DNA of 64,000 nt from Bifidobacterium breve (lineage in GTDB: Bacteria; Actinomycetota; Thermoleophilia; Solirubrobacterales; Solirubrobacteraceae), in NCBI GenBank assembly GCA_945878865.1, contig CAMCUD010000003.1, forward strand, positions 124,001 through 188,000, in the 5' to 3' direction. A program made the position numbers and the translations under genes. Positions within the stretch are counted from its first letter, which is position 1. The number at the start of each line of letters is the position of its first letter. Shown here piece after piece: positions 1 through 8,557 of the stretch. The notes under the pieces are model-generated. The model did not search any database. It was not told where the DNA came from and saw only the letters and a program-made list of their open reading frames with translations.

Positions 1-389
1 GAGCCGATCGCGAGCAGGATGCCGGCGAGGCTCGGGTCGGCGCGCTCGCCCGTCACCACCGCCCGGATCGACTCCACGGCCACGTATGGCGCGAGGATGA
101 AGAACTGGACCGCGACGAGCTTCTGGGCACGGACCTCGGCTGCGTGCGAGTGGATCCGGTGGCCGGTGAAGCGCCAGATGATGATCACCGACGCGAAGCC
201 CTCGATCGCGGAGTCCAGGCCGAACCCGACGAGCGCGACGGAGCTCGCCACGATGCCCGCGGCGATGGCGACGCCGCCTTCGATGGTCATCCACAGCAGC
301 GAGAGCCAGGACAGCAACCGCGCGCGCCGCGCGAGCTGCTCGACCGTCGCGCGGTCGGGGCCCGACGTCATCGGCAGGACGACGCTCAT
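1..389 (-). CDS. Cation transporter (CDF-like), C-terminus cut by window edge
   Basis: The reverse strand reads from ATG at 389 and stays open to the left edge, so only the first 129 residues are present. A short Arg-rich N-terminus is followed by a hydrophobic segment (about residues 24-50), then GFGLDSAIEGFAS and IIIWRF, and another membrane segment (about 95-112). The Gly/Asp pattern on the second helix recalls cation diffusion facilitator proteins, which exchange divalent metal ions for protons across the cell membrane. It is divergent from the M23 peptidase, with 105 bases between the starts. The family call rests on half a protein, and the substrate cannot be read. Confidence 0.7.
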   Translation of the reverse strand, partial: MSVVLPMTSGPDRATVEQLARRARLLSWLSLLWMTIEGGVAIAAGIVASSVALVGFGLDSAIEGFASVIIIWRFTGHRIHSHAAEVRAQKLVAVQFFILAPYVAVESIRAVVTGERADPSLAGILLAIG

Positions 390-494
390 GCGGTCACGGA
401 TCGTATCGCCGGGGCGCCGCGGCGACACGCGCGTTTCCGGGCGGCGTCTTGCAGGAGTCGAGCCCGCGGACCCGGGTCTCTAGCCTTGTTCCGC

Positions 495-1733
495 GTGCGA
501 CATGACGTCCATCGCGCGCGTCGCTTCCGCCTGGGTGGGGGCGCCGCCGTCATCACCGGCGCCGCCTTCGGCCTGTGGGCGCTGCTGCCCCTCGGCTCCG
601 AGGGCGCGGCCACCCAGGCGCGGCTCAGCCAGCTCGACGAGCGGATCGACCGCACGCGCGGCCAGATCGGCAAGAAGAAGGGCACCGAGCGCGCGCTCGG
701 CGTCGACATCCGCTCGTACAGCGTGAAGATCAACCGGCTCCAGGGCCGGATCAACGTGCTCGAGTCGCGCCAGGACCGCGTGCAGGCCGACCTCGACGCC
801 AAGCAGGCCGAGCTCGACCGGCTGCGCGGCGAGCTGCGTGACGAGCGCGCCCGGCTCACACGCCTGCGGGCGCGGCTGAAGGTCGCCCGCCGCGGCCTCG
901 AGGCCCGGCTCGTGGAGATGTACAAGGCCACCGAGCCCGACGTCATCACGGTCGTCCTGAACTCCGACGGGTTCGCCGATCTGCTCGAACGCACCGAGTT
1001 CATCCGCCGCATCTCCGCGCAGGACCGGCAGGTCGTGCGCGTCGTGCAGACGGCGAAGGCCGACGCCATCCGGACCGAGAAGCGCCTGGCGAAGCTCGAG
1101 ACCCGCCAGGAGCAGGTCACCGAGGCCGTGCTGGCCCGCCGGGAGGAGATCCGCGAGGTCAAGGACGGCCTCCTCGGCACGCGGGTTGGCCTCGACCGGA
1201 CGAAGGCGGGCAAGCAGGCGGCGCTGCTGAAGGTGCGCACCGACCGGCACGAGCTCGAGGAGGACCTCGCGGCGATGGAGAAGGAGTCGGCGAAGATCCA
1301 GGCCAAGCTCCAGGGCGTGCAGCCCGGCAACGCCGGATCGCTCCCCGCGGGCGCGATCAAGCGCGGCAGCGGCTCGCTGATCTGGCCGGCAAACGGCAGC
1401 GTGAGCTCGGGCTTCGGCCCGCGCTGGGGCCGCCTGCACGCGGGCATCGACATGCCGCTGCCCGAAGGCACCCCGCTGCGCGCCGCGGCATCCGGCAAGA
1501 CCGTGATCGCCGGCTGGGTCAGCGGCTACGGCAACTACACCTGCATCCAGCACACCGCGTCGATGTCGACGTGCTACGGCCACCAGTCCCGCCTGGGCAC
1601 CAGCGTCGGCGCGTCGGTGAAGCAGGGCCAGGTCATGGGCTACAGCGGCAACACCGGGAACTCGACCGGCCCGCATCTGCACTTCGAGGTGCGGATCAAC
1701 GGCACGCCGGTGAACCCGCTCGGCTACCTGTAG
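495..1733 (+). CDS. M23 metallopeptidase with long coiled coil (EnvC-like), copy 1
   Basis: Probable peptidoglycan endopeptidase, or activator of amidases, at the outer face of the membrane. From GTG at 495 (412 aa) there is one membrane segment (about 19-35), a long charged coiled coil (about 42-275) and a C-terminal M23/LytM domain. Zinc ligands are visible: H315 and D319 in HAGID, and H394/H396 in HLHFE. The frame stays open further upstream to 144, but that extension is Arg-rich and unlike a leader, whereas the GTG start puts a membrane anchor at the N-terminus. A close paralogue lies at 46745-47938. Five-domain order and ligands make this confident; the exact start is less sure. Confidence 0.9.
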   Translation: MRHDVHRARRFRLGGGAAVITGAAFGLWALLPLGSEGAATQARLSQLDERIDRTRGQIGKKKGTERALGVDIRSYSVKINRLQGRINVLESRQDRVQADLDAKQAELDRLRGELRDERARLTRLRARLKVARRGLEARLVEMYKATEPDVITVVLNSDGFADLLERTEFIRRISAQDRQVVRVVQTAKADAIRTEKRLAKLETRQEQVTEAVLARREEIREVKDGLLGTRVGLDRTKAGKQAALLKVRTDRHELEEDLAAMEKESAKIQAKLQGVQPGNAGSLPAGAIKRGSGSLIWPANGSVSSGFGPRWGRLHAGIDMPLPEGTPLRAAASGKTVIAGWVSGYGNYTCIQHTASMSTCYGHQSRLGTSVGASVKQGQVMGYSGNTGNSTGPHLHFEVRINGTPVNPLGYL

Positions 1734-1740
1734 CCGAGGA

Positions 1741-2352
1741 TCAGGCGCCCAGCGCCGCCGCGAGCGCCTGGGGCAGCCGCTCGAGGGTCTCGTCCATCGT
1801 GTGCGCAGGGTTGGCGGCCTGGGCGACGTAGGCGCCGTCGATCGCCGCGAGGGCGAGCCGGGCGGCCTGCGTGACCTCTGCGCTGGCCGCGTCGCGCCCG
1901 AACGCGAGCGCGATCTGCTCACCCAGCCGGCGCCGCCCTTCGGCCCGGACCCGGTTGATGACCGCATGGATGTCGTGGTGGTCGTCGACGGGCGGCTGCA
2001 CGGCGAGGGTCACGAGCAGCCGCAGGAACGCCGGGTTGGCGCCGAGCGCGTCGCGGATCTCCGAGAGGAGGGCCGCGAGGTGATCCACCGCCGACCCGGT
2101 GGGCTCGGTGAAGTCCGGCACGGCCGCGAAGACCCGGTCCGCGCCGCGCTCCATCACCGCGAGCAGCACGCCGTTCTTCGAGCCGTAGTAGTGGTAGACG
2201 GAGCTGATCGGGATGCCCGACGCCTCGACGATCGCGGCGATCGTCGCCGCCTCGTACCCGCGCTCGGCCATGAGCCGCTCGGCGGCGTCGAGCACGATCT
2301 CGCGCGAGCGCGCGCCACGACGGTTCGGGGTGACGTCGGACCGCTCGGGCAT
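1741..2352 (-). CDS. TetR/AcrR family regulator
   Basis: A 203 aa one-component repressor. The N-terminal helix-turn-helix covers about residues 14-60 (AATIAAIVEASGIPISSVYHYY, typical recognition helix ending in YHYYGSK), and the rest is a ligand-binding helical domain of normal size. It faces the acyl-CoA dehydrogenase gene across 96 bases that contain a 12-base palindrome, so it probably controls that gene and itself; the effector is likely an acyl-CoA or a hydrophobic acid (inference from the neighbour). It ends 7 bases from the convergent M23 gene. Confidence 0.92.
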   Translation of the reverse strand: MPERSDVTPNRRGARSREIVLDAAERLMAERGYEAATIAAIVEASGIPISSVYHYYGSKNGVLLAVMERGADRVFAAVPDFTEPTGSAVDHLAALLSEIRDALGANPAFLRLLVTLAVQPPVDDHHDIHAVINRVRAEGRRRLGEQIALAFGRDAASAEVTQAARLALAAIDGAYVAQAANPAHTMDETLERLPQALAAALGA

Positions 2353-2392
2353 GGCGCAACCCTACGGACGCGACGCCGGTCACACAGGGGTT

Positions 2393-2404
2393 TCCCGGCC
2401 GGGA
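2393..2404. promoter_or_regulatory. Palindromic operator candidate between TetR and acyl-CoA dehydrogenase
   Basis: TCCCGGCCGGGA is a perfect 12-base palindrome placed 41 bases before the TetR start and 45 before the dehydrogenase start. Looser arms GGGAC and GTCCC (2401-2405 and 2420-2424) lie next to it. Position between a TetR gene and its divergent neighbour is what suggests an operator; in GC-rich DNA such a palindrome can also arise by chance. Confidence 0.4.
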
Positions 2405-2448
2405 CTGGTATCTCTCCGCGTCCCAGACACGAAAGGTCCCCCCTGACC

Positions 2449-3618
2449 ATGAGCAGCACCATCAGTCCCGGCGTCCGTCGTGAGATCTTCGAGGACTTCC
2501 ACGACGACTACCGCGAGAGCTTCCGCAAGTTCCTCCAGGCCGAGGTCGTGCCGCACCACAAGGAGTGGATGAAGCAGCACATCGTCTCGCGTGACCTCTT
2601 CACCAAGGCCGCCGAACACGGCTTCCTCGCGATGGCGATCGACGAGGAGTACGGCGGCGCCGGCGCCGACGACTGGCGCCTGAACGCGATCCTCGTCGAG
2701 GAGGCCGCCTACGCCGGCGTCATGTCCTCCTGGATGGGGCCGAGCGTCCACAACGACCTCGGCATCCCGTACCTGCTCGGCTCGGCCAACGACGAGCAGA
2801 AGGCGCGCTGGTTCCCGGGCGTCGCGTCCGGGGAGACGATCCTCGCGCTGGCGATGACCGAGCCGGGCACGGGCTCCGATCTCGCCGGCATCCAGACCCG
2901 CGCGGTCCGCGACGGCGACGACTGGATCATCAACGGCGCGAAGACGTTCATCAGCAACGGCATCAACGCCGACATGGTCGTCACCGCCGTGCGCACTGAC
3001 GACGACCCGCACCGTGGCCTGTCGATGTTCGTCATCGAGCGTGGGATGGAGGGCTTCGAGCGTGGCAACCAGATCGAGAAGCTCGGCCAGCACGCCAACG
3101 ACACGGCGGAGCTGTTCTTCAACGACTGCCGCGTTCCCGCCGAGAACCTCCTCGGCGCGGAGGGCTCGGGCTTCGGTCAGCTGATGTCGCACCTCATCCC
3201 CGAGCGGCTGTCGCTCGCCGTCGGCTCGGCCGCGGCGGCGGAGAAGGCGCTGGAGGTCACGCTGGCGTACGTCAAGGAGCGCAAGGCGTTCGGCCGCCCG
3301 ATCGGGTCGTTCCAGAACTCCCGCTTCACGCTCGCCGAGCTCGCGACGAAGGTCGAGATGACCCGCGCGTTCATCGACCGGACGGTCGGCCGCTACATCG
3401 ATGGCACGGCGACCGTCCAGGAGGCCGCGATGGCGAAGTTCTGGACGACCGACCTGCTGTGGGAGGTCTGCGACGCCGGCCTGCAGCTGCACGGCGGCTA
3501 CGGCTACACGACCGAGTACCAGATCAGCGAGTTCTGGGCCGACGCCCGCGTCAACCGGATCTACGCGGGCTCGAACGAGATCATGAAGGAGCTCGTGGGG
3601 CGCTCGCTGGGGCTGTAG
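2449..3618 (+). CDS. Acyl-CoA dehydrogenase
   Basis: FAD-dependent alpha,beta-dehydrogenation of an acyl-CoA, in beta-oxidation or a related catabolic route. The protein is 389 aa, the usual length, with the FAD/substrate motif AMTEPGTGSDLAG, the middle beta domain, and C-terminal QLHGGYGY and IYAGSNEIMKEL. The usual YEGT Glu is Ala here; as in long-chain and isovaleryl-type enzymes, the base is probably the earlier Glu252 in IPERL (inference by alignment from memory). ATG at 2449 follows GAAAGG. Its last 38 bases overlap the convergent TetR gene. Substrate chain is not predictable from sequence. Confidence 0.93.
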   Translation: MSSTISPGVRREIFEDFHDDYRESFRKFLQAEVVPHHKEWMKQHIVSRDLFTKAAEHGFLAMAIDEEYGGAGADDWRLNAILVEEAAYAGVMSSWMGPSVHNDLGIPYLLGSANDEQKARWFPGVASGETILALAMTEPGTGSDLAGIQTRAVRDGDDWIINGAKTFISNGINADMVVTAVRTDDDPHRGLSMFVIERGMEGFERGNQIEKLGQHANDTAELFFNDCRVPAENLLGAEGSGFGQLMSHLIPERLSLAVGSAAAAEKALEVTLAYVKERKAFGRPIGSFQNSRFTLAELATKVEMTRAFIDRTVGRYIDGTATVQEAAMAKFWTTDLLWEVCDAGLQLHGGYGYTTEYQISEFWADARVNRIYAGSNEIMKELVGRSLGL

Positions 3619-4249
3619 CGGGCAGCGGCCTGCGCGCGATCTCGGCCGCCTCCTCCGCGGGGAGGCCGAGCGCGCGAAGGATGCCCTCCGCGTGGTGGAT
3701 GTCGGCGTCGGGGGCGACCCCGGCGCCATCCACGATCACAGCGCGCATCGCGGCGAGCAGGGCGCCGCCGGACGCGTGCAGGCTCAGCACCGGGTCGGCG
3801 AGGTCAAAGCGGCCGGCGTCGACGCCGGCCTGCAGGTCGCGTGCGGCGAACGGCCCGAGCGCGCGGGCCAGGACGCCGTGCGTGATGTCCAGGCGCAGGA
3901 AGAGCCAGCCCCATTCAGGGTCCGCGTGGGCGTGGCGGACGAACGTGCGGTGGGCGACGGCGACGACCTCGGCGGGATCCGCGAGGTCGCGGGTCGCCTC
4001 GTCGATGCGCTCTCCCTCGCTGGTGATCATCTCGCCCAGCAGCGCTTCGACGAGCTCGTCCTTGCTCTCGAAGTGGTTGTAGAAGGAGCCGAAGCCGACG
4101 TCGGCGGCTTCGGTGATCTCGTTGATCCGCGTCGCGTCGACGCCCTTCTCGGCGAACAGCGTGCGCGCTGCCGCCATCAGCTTGGCGCGAGTGCGTGCGC
4201 GCCGCCGCGCGCCGCGATCGGTGGTCTGCGTCTCGGCCACGGTGTGCAC
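3581..4249 (-). CDS. TetR family regulator, divergent from the aromatic operon
   Basis: 222 aa, with an N-terminal HTH (TRINEITEAADVGFGSFYNHF) and a helical effector domain. GTG/ATG choice: ATG at 4249 gives a short tail before the HTH. It is divergent from the FAH-led catabolic operon; the 65-base gap carries a near-consensus promoter overlapped by a palindrome and by a string repeated at 33.68 kb. It is the best candidate for the repressor of that operon and perhaps of the amidohydrolase genes (inference). Its 3' end overlaps the acyl-CoA dehydrogenase gene by 38 bases. Confidence 0.92.
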   Translation of the reverse strand: MHTVAETQTTDRGARRRARTRAKLMAAARTLFAEKGVDATRINEITEAADVGFGSFYNHFESKDELVEALLGEMITSEGERIDEATRDLADPAEVVAVAHRTFVRHAHADPEWGWLFLRLDITHGVLARALGPFAARDLQAGVDAGRFDLADPVLSLHASGGALLAAMRAVIVDGAGVAPDADIHHAEGILRALGLPAEEAAEIARRPLPATAPASAPRAPS

Positions 4250-4274
4250 AGCCTATCGAGTGATGTGCAGATCA

Positions 4275-4307
4275 AAGTTGACAACTTCATCAGTTACGGG
4301 CTACGGT
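4275..4307 (+). promoter_or_regulatory. Promoter and operator of the aromatic-catabolism operon
   Basis: TTGACA (4278-4283) is a perfect -35, followed after 18 bases by TACGGT (4302-4307). The -10 ends 7 bases before the ATG at 4315, so the transcript would be leaderless. AAGTTGACAACTT (4275-4287) is a 13-base palindrome over the -35, followed by CATCAGTT. The string TGACAAYTTCATCAGTY recurs at 33680-33696, again over a -35. A repressor site for the adjacent TetR is the simplest reading. Confidence 0.65.
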
Positions 4308-4314
4308 CCGGCGC

Positions 4315-5256
4315 ATGAAGCTGCGCACCACCGCCGCCGGACTCATCGCCGAGGACGAGGACGAGGACCGCTGGGTCCGCCTGCCCGGCGAAGACGACCT
4401 CGTCGCGTTCCTCGCCAAGGGCGAGGAGGGGCGCGAGCGCGCCCAGGAGGCGATCAAGGCGGCCGTCGACGTCGTCGATCCCTCGACGGCGACGCTCCCG
4501 TTCCGCCCGCGCTCCATCCGCGCCTTCATGCTCTGGGAAGCGCACGTCATCCAGTCGGGCCGCATGCTGGTCAAGCGCTTCTTCCCGCCCCCGGCGGCGA
4601 AGGCCGTCGGGACGTACGAGCGCGTCACCGGCCGGACGTTCCCCAAGCTCAAGCCCAACGCGCGCTTCCGTGAGGCGCCGACGTTCTACGTCTCCGGCCA
4701 CACCGCGGTGCTCGCCGACGGTCAGGAGATGTGGTGGCCCTCGCACACCAAGGCGCTGGACTTCGAGCTCGAGCTGGCGTGCGTCCTGGCCAAGCCGCTC
4801 GTCGACGCGACGCCCGAGGAGGCGGCGGACGCCGTCGGCGGCTGGTTCATCCTCAACGACTGGAGCGCCCGGGACGTCCAGGCCGACGACTACCGGCGCA
4901 ACGTCTTCGGGCCGGTCGTCAAGTCCAAGACCTTCGCCAACTCGATCGGGTGCGACGTGCTCACCGCCGACGCGCTGCCGGACTGGACCAAGGTGACGGG
5001 CCGCGTGCGCGTCGACGGCGAACAGTGGTGCGAGGGGTCGACCGCCAACCCCCAGCACACCCTCGGTGCGATGCTGGCCTACGCGTCGGCCGGGGAGCGC
5101 CTCGACGCAGGCGACGTCATCTCGACGGGCACGATGCCCGGCTGCTGCGGGTTGGAGCTCGACCGCTGGATCCAGGTGGGCCAGACCGTGGAGCTCGAGA
5201 TCGACGGCATCGGGATGCTGACGAACCCGATCACCTCGACCGCGGTGCCGGTGTGA
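4315..5256 (+). CDS. Fumarylacetoacetate hydrolase family protein
   Basis: First gene of a six-gene catabolic operon, 313 aa. The C-terminal FAH fold carries the metal-binding acids in DFELEL (E151, E153) and the segment NDWSARDVQ (181-189), with the typical ending DVISTGTMPGCC. Family members hydrolyse C-C bonds of 2,4-dioxo acids or hydrate/isomerise ring-cleavage products; with an extradiol dioxygenase three genes on, a role on the meta-cleavage product is likely (inference). It lacks an SH3-like domain of true fumarylacetoacetases but has its own roughly 100-residue N-terminal region. No ribosome binding site is visible, in keeping with a leaderless start. Confidence 0.9.
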   Translation: MKLRTTAAGLIAEDEDEDRWVRLPGEDDLVAFLAKGEEGRERAQEAIKAAVDVVDPSTATLPFRPRSIRAFMLWEAHVIQSGRMLVKRFFPPPAAKAVGTYERVTGRTFPKLKPNARFREAPTFYVSGHTAVLADGQEMWWPSHTKALDFELELACVLAKPLVDATPEEAADAVGGWFILNDWSARDVQADDYRRNVFGPVVKSKTFANSIGCDVLTADALPDWTKVTGRVRVDGEQWCEGSTANPQHTLGAMLAYASAGERLDAGDVISTGTMPGCCGLELDRWIQVGQTVELEIDGIGMLTNPITSTAVPV

Positions 5257-5257
5257 C

Positions 5258-6751
5258 GTGGTGGACTGTGACGTCCTGATCTGCGGGCTCGGGCCCGTCG
5301 GGCAGCTGCTCGCGCTGCTGCTCGGCGACCGCGGCGTGTCGACCATCGCGATCGACCGCAACCACGAGCCCTACACGCTGCCGCGCGCGGCGGTCATCGA
5401 CGACGAGGTGCTGCGCATCCTGCAGTCCGTCGGCCTCGACGAGGCGGTGCTCGCCGACGCGCAGGTGCAGCCGGGCGCGAGCATCGTCACCGCCGACGGA
5501 CGCGCGGTGGAGGTCTTCCGCTCGCGGGTCGGCCGGCTCGGCCATCCCCCGCTCGTCTCGATCAACCAGCCGTCGATGGAGCGCACCCTGCTTGGAGCGC
5601 TCGAGGACCGGCCGACGGTCGAGCTGCGGTGGGGCACGGCGCTCGACGTCCTCGATCGCCGCGCCGACCATGTCGACGCGTACGTGCGACCTGTCGACGG
5701 CGGACCCGCGGAGAAGCTCACGGCGCGGTGGCTCGTCGGCTGCGACGGCGGCACGAGCGCCGTCCGGGCGCGGCTGGAGATCCCGTTCGAGGGGCGCACC
5801 GCGCCGCAGCGCTGGATCGTCGTCGACGCGCTCGTCGACCGGCCGCTGGCGAAGGTGCCGCACCCGCACTTCATCGGCGATCGCGCCCGCCCCGCGGTGA
5901 CGCTCCCGATGTCGCCGGGCCGGCACCGCTGGGAATGGATGCTGCACCCTGGGGAAAGCCCCGCGCCGTTTCTCACGCCCGAGTCCGTGCGCGAGCGCAT
6001 CGCGCCGTGGCTCGACGGCCAGACGGCGGACATCGAGCGCGCGGTCGTCTACACCTTCCACACCCGCACGGCGGCGCGGTGGCGACGCGGCCGCGTGCTG
6101 CTCGCCGGGGACGCCGCGCACCTGACACCACCGTTCGCCGGGCAGGGGTTCTCCTCGGGCGCGCGTGACGCGATGAACCTCGGGTGGAAGCTCGCCGAGG
6201 TCCTCGCCGGCGCGCCGGCGTCGCTGCTGGACACCTACGAGCAGGAGCGCCGCCCGCACGTCACGGCGATGCAGCGGCTGGCCAACACCATGGGCGCGTT
6301 CGTCCAGGCGACGAAGCCGCGGACGGTCCGCGCGCGGGACCTGCTGCTGAAGACCATCGACGGGACACGGGTGCAGGAGCTGTTCGCCTCGAACATCAAG
6401 CCGCTGCCGACCTACGGCGCGGGCGCCTTCGCGGTCGCCCCGGGGCGGCGGGCCGGGCGCCGGTCGGTCGGCGCGCTGTTCCCGCAGACCGATCGCCTCG
6501 ACGACCGCCTGCCCGCCGGCTGGGCGGCCGTTGCGATCGACGACGTCGCCCGCGAGCTGCTCGAGGACGCGGGGATCACCGTCGTCGAGCCGGGGCCCGA
6601 CCGGGAGTGGCTCGACGAGCACGAGGCGACCTGGGCCTTGCTGCGGCCCGACCGCTTCGTCTTCGCCTGCGGGCGCGCCGCGGACGTCGGCCCGGCCCTC
6701 AGCGCGTGGCGACGCACCGCCGCTCCCGTCCGCGAAGGGGTGGCCGCATGA
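5258..6751 (+). CDS. FAD-dependent aromatic hydroxylase (MhpA-like)
   Basis: Flavin monooxygenase of 497 aa, expected to add a ring hydroxyl using NAD(P)H and O2. The dinucleotide motif GLGPVG (10-15), the NAD(P)H/FAD motif GCDGG (D163) and GDAAH (D285) followed by TPPFAGQGFSSG are all present. It resembles 3-(3-hydroxyphenyl)propionate/resorcinol-type hydroxylases and keeps a C-terminal thioredoxin-like region. The start is a double GTG at 5258/5261, one base after the FAH stop, so translation is probably coupled. It makes the catechol-type substrate for the dioxygenase at 7637 (inference). Confidence 0.92.
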   Translation: MVDCDVLICGLGPVGQLLALLLGDRGVSTIAIDRNHEPYTLPRAAVIDDEVLRILQSVGLDEAVLADAQVQPGASIVTADGRAVEVFRSRVGRLGHPPLVSINQPSMERTLLGALEDRPTVELRWGTALDVLDRRADHVDAYVRPVDGGPAEKLTARWLVGCDGGTSAVRARLEIPFEGRTAPQRWIVVDALVDRPLAKVPHPHFIGDRARPAVTLPMSPGRHRWEWMLHPGESPAPFLTPESVRERIAPWLDGQTADIERAVVYTFHTRTAARWRRGRVLLAGDAAHLTPPFAGQGFSSGARDAMNLGWKLAEVLAGAPASLLDTYEQERRPHVTAMQRLANTMGAFVQATKPRTVRARDLLLKTIDGTRVQELFASNIKPLPTYGAGAFAVAPGRRAGRRSVGALFPQTDRLDDRLPAGWAAVAIDDVARELLEDAGITVVEPGPDREWLDEHEATWALLRPDRFVFACGRAADVGPALSAWRRTAAPVREGVAA

Positions 6752-7635
6752 TCGCCGTCCTCGGTGCGACCGGGCAGATCGGCGGAGAGGTCGCCCGGTT
6801 GCTGGCCGACGGCCCCGCCGACGCCGTCGCGCTCGTCCGCGACCCGGAGGCCGCGGGCGTGCCGCTGCCCGCTGTCCGCGCGGATCTGCGCGACCCCGAG
6901 ACGGTGCGGACGGCGCTGGAGGGCGCCGACCGCCTCTTCCTCGTCACGCCGCACGTCCCCGATCAGGAGCGGCTGGAGGCCGTCGCGATCGATGCCGCCG
7001 CCGACACCGGCGTGCGCCACGTCGTCAAGGTCTCCGGCGGCGCGCCGTCGCTCGGCCCCAACGGCGTGACGCCCACCGCGGTCGCGCACTGGCGCTCGGA
7101 GCAGCGCATCGAGGCGGCGGGGCTCGGTTTCACCCACCTCCGGCCGTCGTTCTACGCGCAGAACCTGCTGGCGACCGTGGCCCCCGTGGTGGCGTCTGCG
7201 GGCGTGCTCGCCGCCCCGCTCGGTCATGCCCCGGTGGCGATGGTCGACGCGCGCGACGTGGCCGCATGCGCCGTCGCGGCGCTGCTGGACCCCGCGCCCC
7301 GTGACGCCGCGTGGCAGCTCACCGGCCCGCGGCCCATCACCCTCGACGACGTCGCGGCCCATCTGGGCGTGCGCTACGTCGCGCTGCGCCCACGAGTCGC
7401 CGGCCGTGCGATGCGCCGCCGCGGCGCGGACGCCGCCGAGGTCGCGCACGCCGTGCGCATGGCCGCCTACTTCGCCGCCGGCGCCGACGGCGTGGTCACC
7501 GACCACGTCGAGCGGCTCACCGGCGCCGCGCCCCGCTCGGTCGAGGCGTTCCTCGACGAGCACCGCGCCGCCTTCACCCCTGCGACCGGCCTGGCCCGGA
7601 CGCTGTCCCGCACCCGGAGCAAGGAGTCCCGCTGA
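6748..7635 (+). CDS. NmrA-like NAD(P)-binding protein
   Basis: A 295 aa Rossmann protein starting at ATG 6748, overlapping the hydroxylase stop as ATGA. GATGQIGGEVARLL (about 6-19) is the NAD(P) loop. There is no clear YxxxK pair of classical short-chain dehydrogenases, so it fits the NmrA/quinone-reductase side of the atypical SDRs: a redox sensor, or a reductase for quinones formed by autoxidation of the catechol (inference). Its overlap with both neighbours shows it is an integral member of the operon. Confidence 0.85.
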   Translation: MIAVLGATGQIGGEVARLLADGPADAVALVRDPEAAGVPLPAVRADLRDPETVRTALEGADRLFLVTPHVPDQERLEAVAIDAAADTGVRHVVKVSGGAPSLGPNGVTPTAVAHWRSEQRIEAAGLGFTHLRPSFYAQNLLATVAPVVASAGVLAAPLGHAPVAMVDARDVAACAVAALLDPAPRDAAWQLTGPRPITLDDVAAHLGVRYVALRPRVAGRAMRRRGADAAEVAHAVRMAAYFAAGADGVVTDHVERLTGAAPRSVEAFLDEHRAAFTPATGLARTLSRTRSKESR

Positions 7636-7636
7636 C

Positions 7637-8557
7637 ATGGTCACTCGCGTCGGCCACATCGCGCTGCACGTCGCCGATCTCGACGCCGCCGTCGACTTCC
7701 AGCAGCAGGTCATCGGCATGGTCGAGACCGAGCGCGTCGGCAACGTCAGCTACCTGACCTGCAACGACCGTCACCACGAGCTCATCCTCGTCGAGGACGC
7801 GACGAGCCGCGGCTACGAGCACCTCGCTGTGGAGGTCGCCGACGGCGCTGCACTCGACGGTGCCGCTCGGCGACTCGAGGCGGCGGGCGGCCGGATGCTC
7901 GGCGGGATCTACGACGGCGAGCCGGGCATCGACCGCGCGCTGAAGGTCCAGTCACCCAACGGCCACGTCTACAAGCTCTTCTGCGGGATGGAGACGGTCG
8001 ACGCGCCGGAGCCCGGGGACCGCCCGACGCATTTCGAGCACCTCTCGACGAAGGTGTGGAACTTCCGCAGCGAGGAGCGCTTCTTGCGCGAGGGCCTCGG
8101 CTTCCGCTTCTCCGACCGCATGGGGTTCCTCGCATCGTGGTGGCACTGCGACGAGGATCACCACGGCATCGCCATCACCCGCGCGCCGCGGCCTGAGCTC
8201 TCGCACTACGCGTACGCGTGGAGCGACTTCGCGTCGCTCGGCCGGGTCGCCGACCGCGTGCTTGCCGCCCGGAACAAGAAGTGCATCTGGGGGCCGAGCC
8301 GTCACGGGCCGGGCAACAACCAGTTCCTCTACTTCCACGACGAGGACGGCGCGATGATCGAGTGCTGCGCCGACCTCGCGCAGATGCAGCGCGACCACTA
8401 TCAGCCCAGGAACTGGTCGATGCATCCCGGGACGATCAACCAGTGGGGCGGGCCGCCGCCGCTGAAATTCCTGCTCACCGGGTTCCCGATCGTCGAGCCG
8501 ACGCCGGGCCGGCCGAGCTGGGCGATAGCGCCCGCGAACGCGGTTGCCGCCGTCTGA
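7637..8557 (+). CDS. Type I extradiol ring-cleavage dioxygenase (VOC fold)
   Basis: 306 aa with two vicinal-oxygen-chelate modules, the size of 2,3-dihydroxybiphenyl/catechol 2,3-dioxygenases. The C-terminal module shows the three metal ligands: His in HFEHLSTK, His in LSHYAY, and Glu in GAMIECC. It should open a catechol ring next to the hydroxyls with Fe(II) or Mn(II). ATG at 7637 is one base after the preceding TGA with AAGGAG upstream (7621-7626). It is the central enzyme of this operon. The ring substituent is not predictable. Confidence 0.92.
   Translation: MVTRVGHIALHVADLDAAVDFQQQVIGMVETERVGNVSYLTCNDRHHELILVEDATSRGYEHLAVEVADGAALDGAARRLEAAGGRMLGGIYDGEPGIDRALKVQSPNGHVYKLFCGMETVDAPEPGDRPTHFEHLSTKVWNFRSEERFLREGLGFRFSDRMGFLASWWHCDEDHHGIAITRAPRPELSHYAYAWSDFASLGRVADRVLAARNKKCIWGPSRHGPGNNQFLYFHDEDGAMIECCADLAQMQRDHYQPRNWSMHPGTINQWGGPPPLKFLLTGFPIVEPTPGRPSWAIAPANAVAAV

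Noticed and set aside
480-1967. Long antisense reading frames opposite M23, FAD hydroxylase, AMP ligase, trpB2 and GMC genes
   Set aside because: They are Arg/Ala/Gly-rich translations without domains, a known artefact of high GC; the forward frames have clear motifs and overlap chains.
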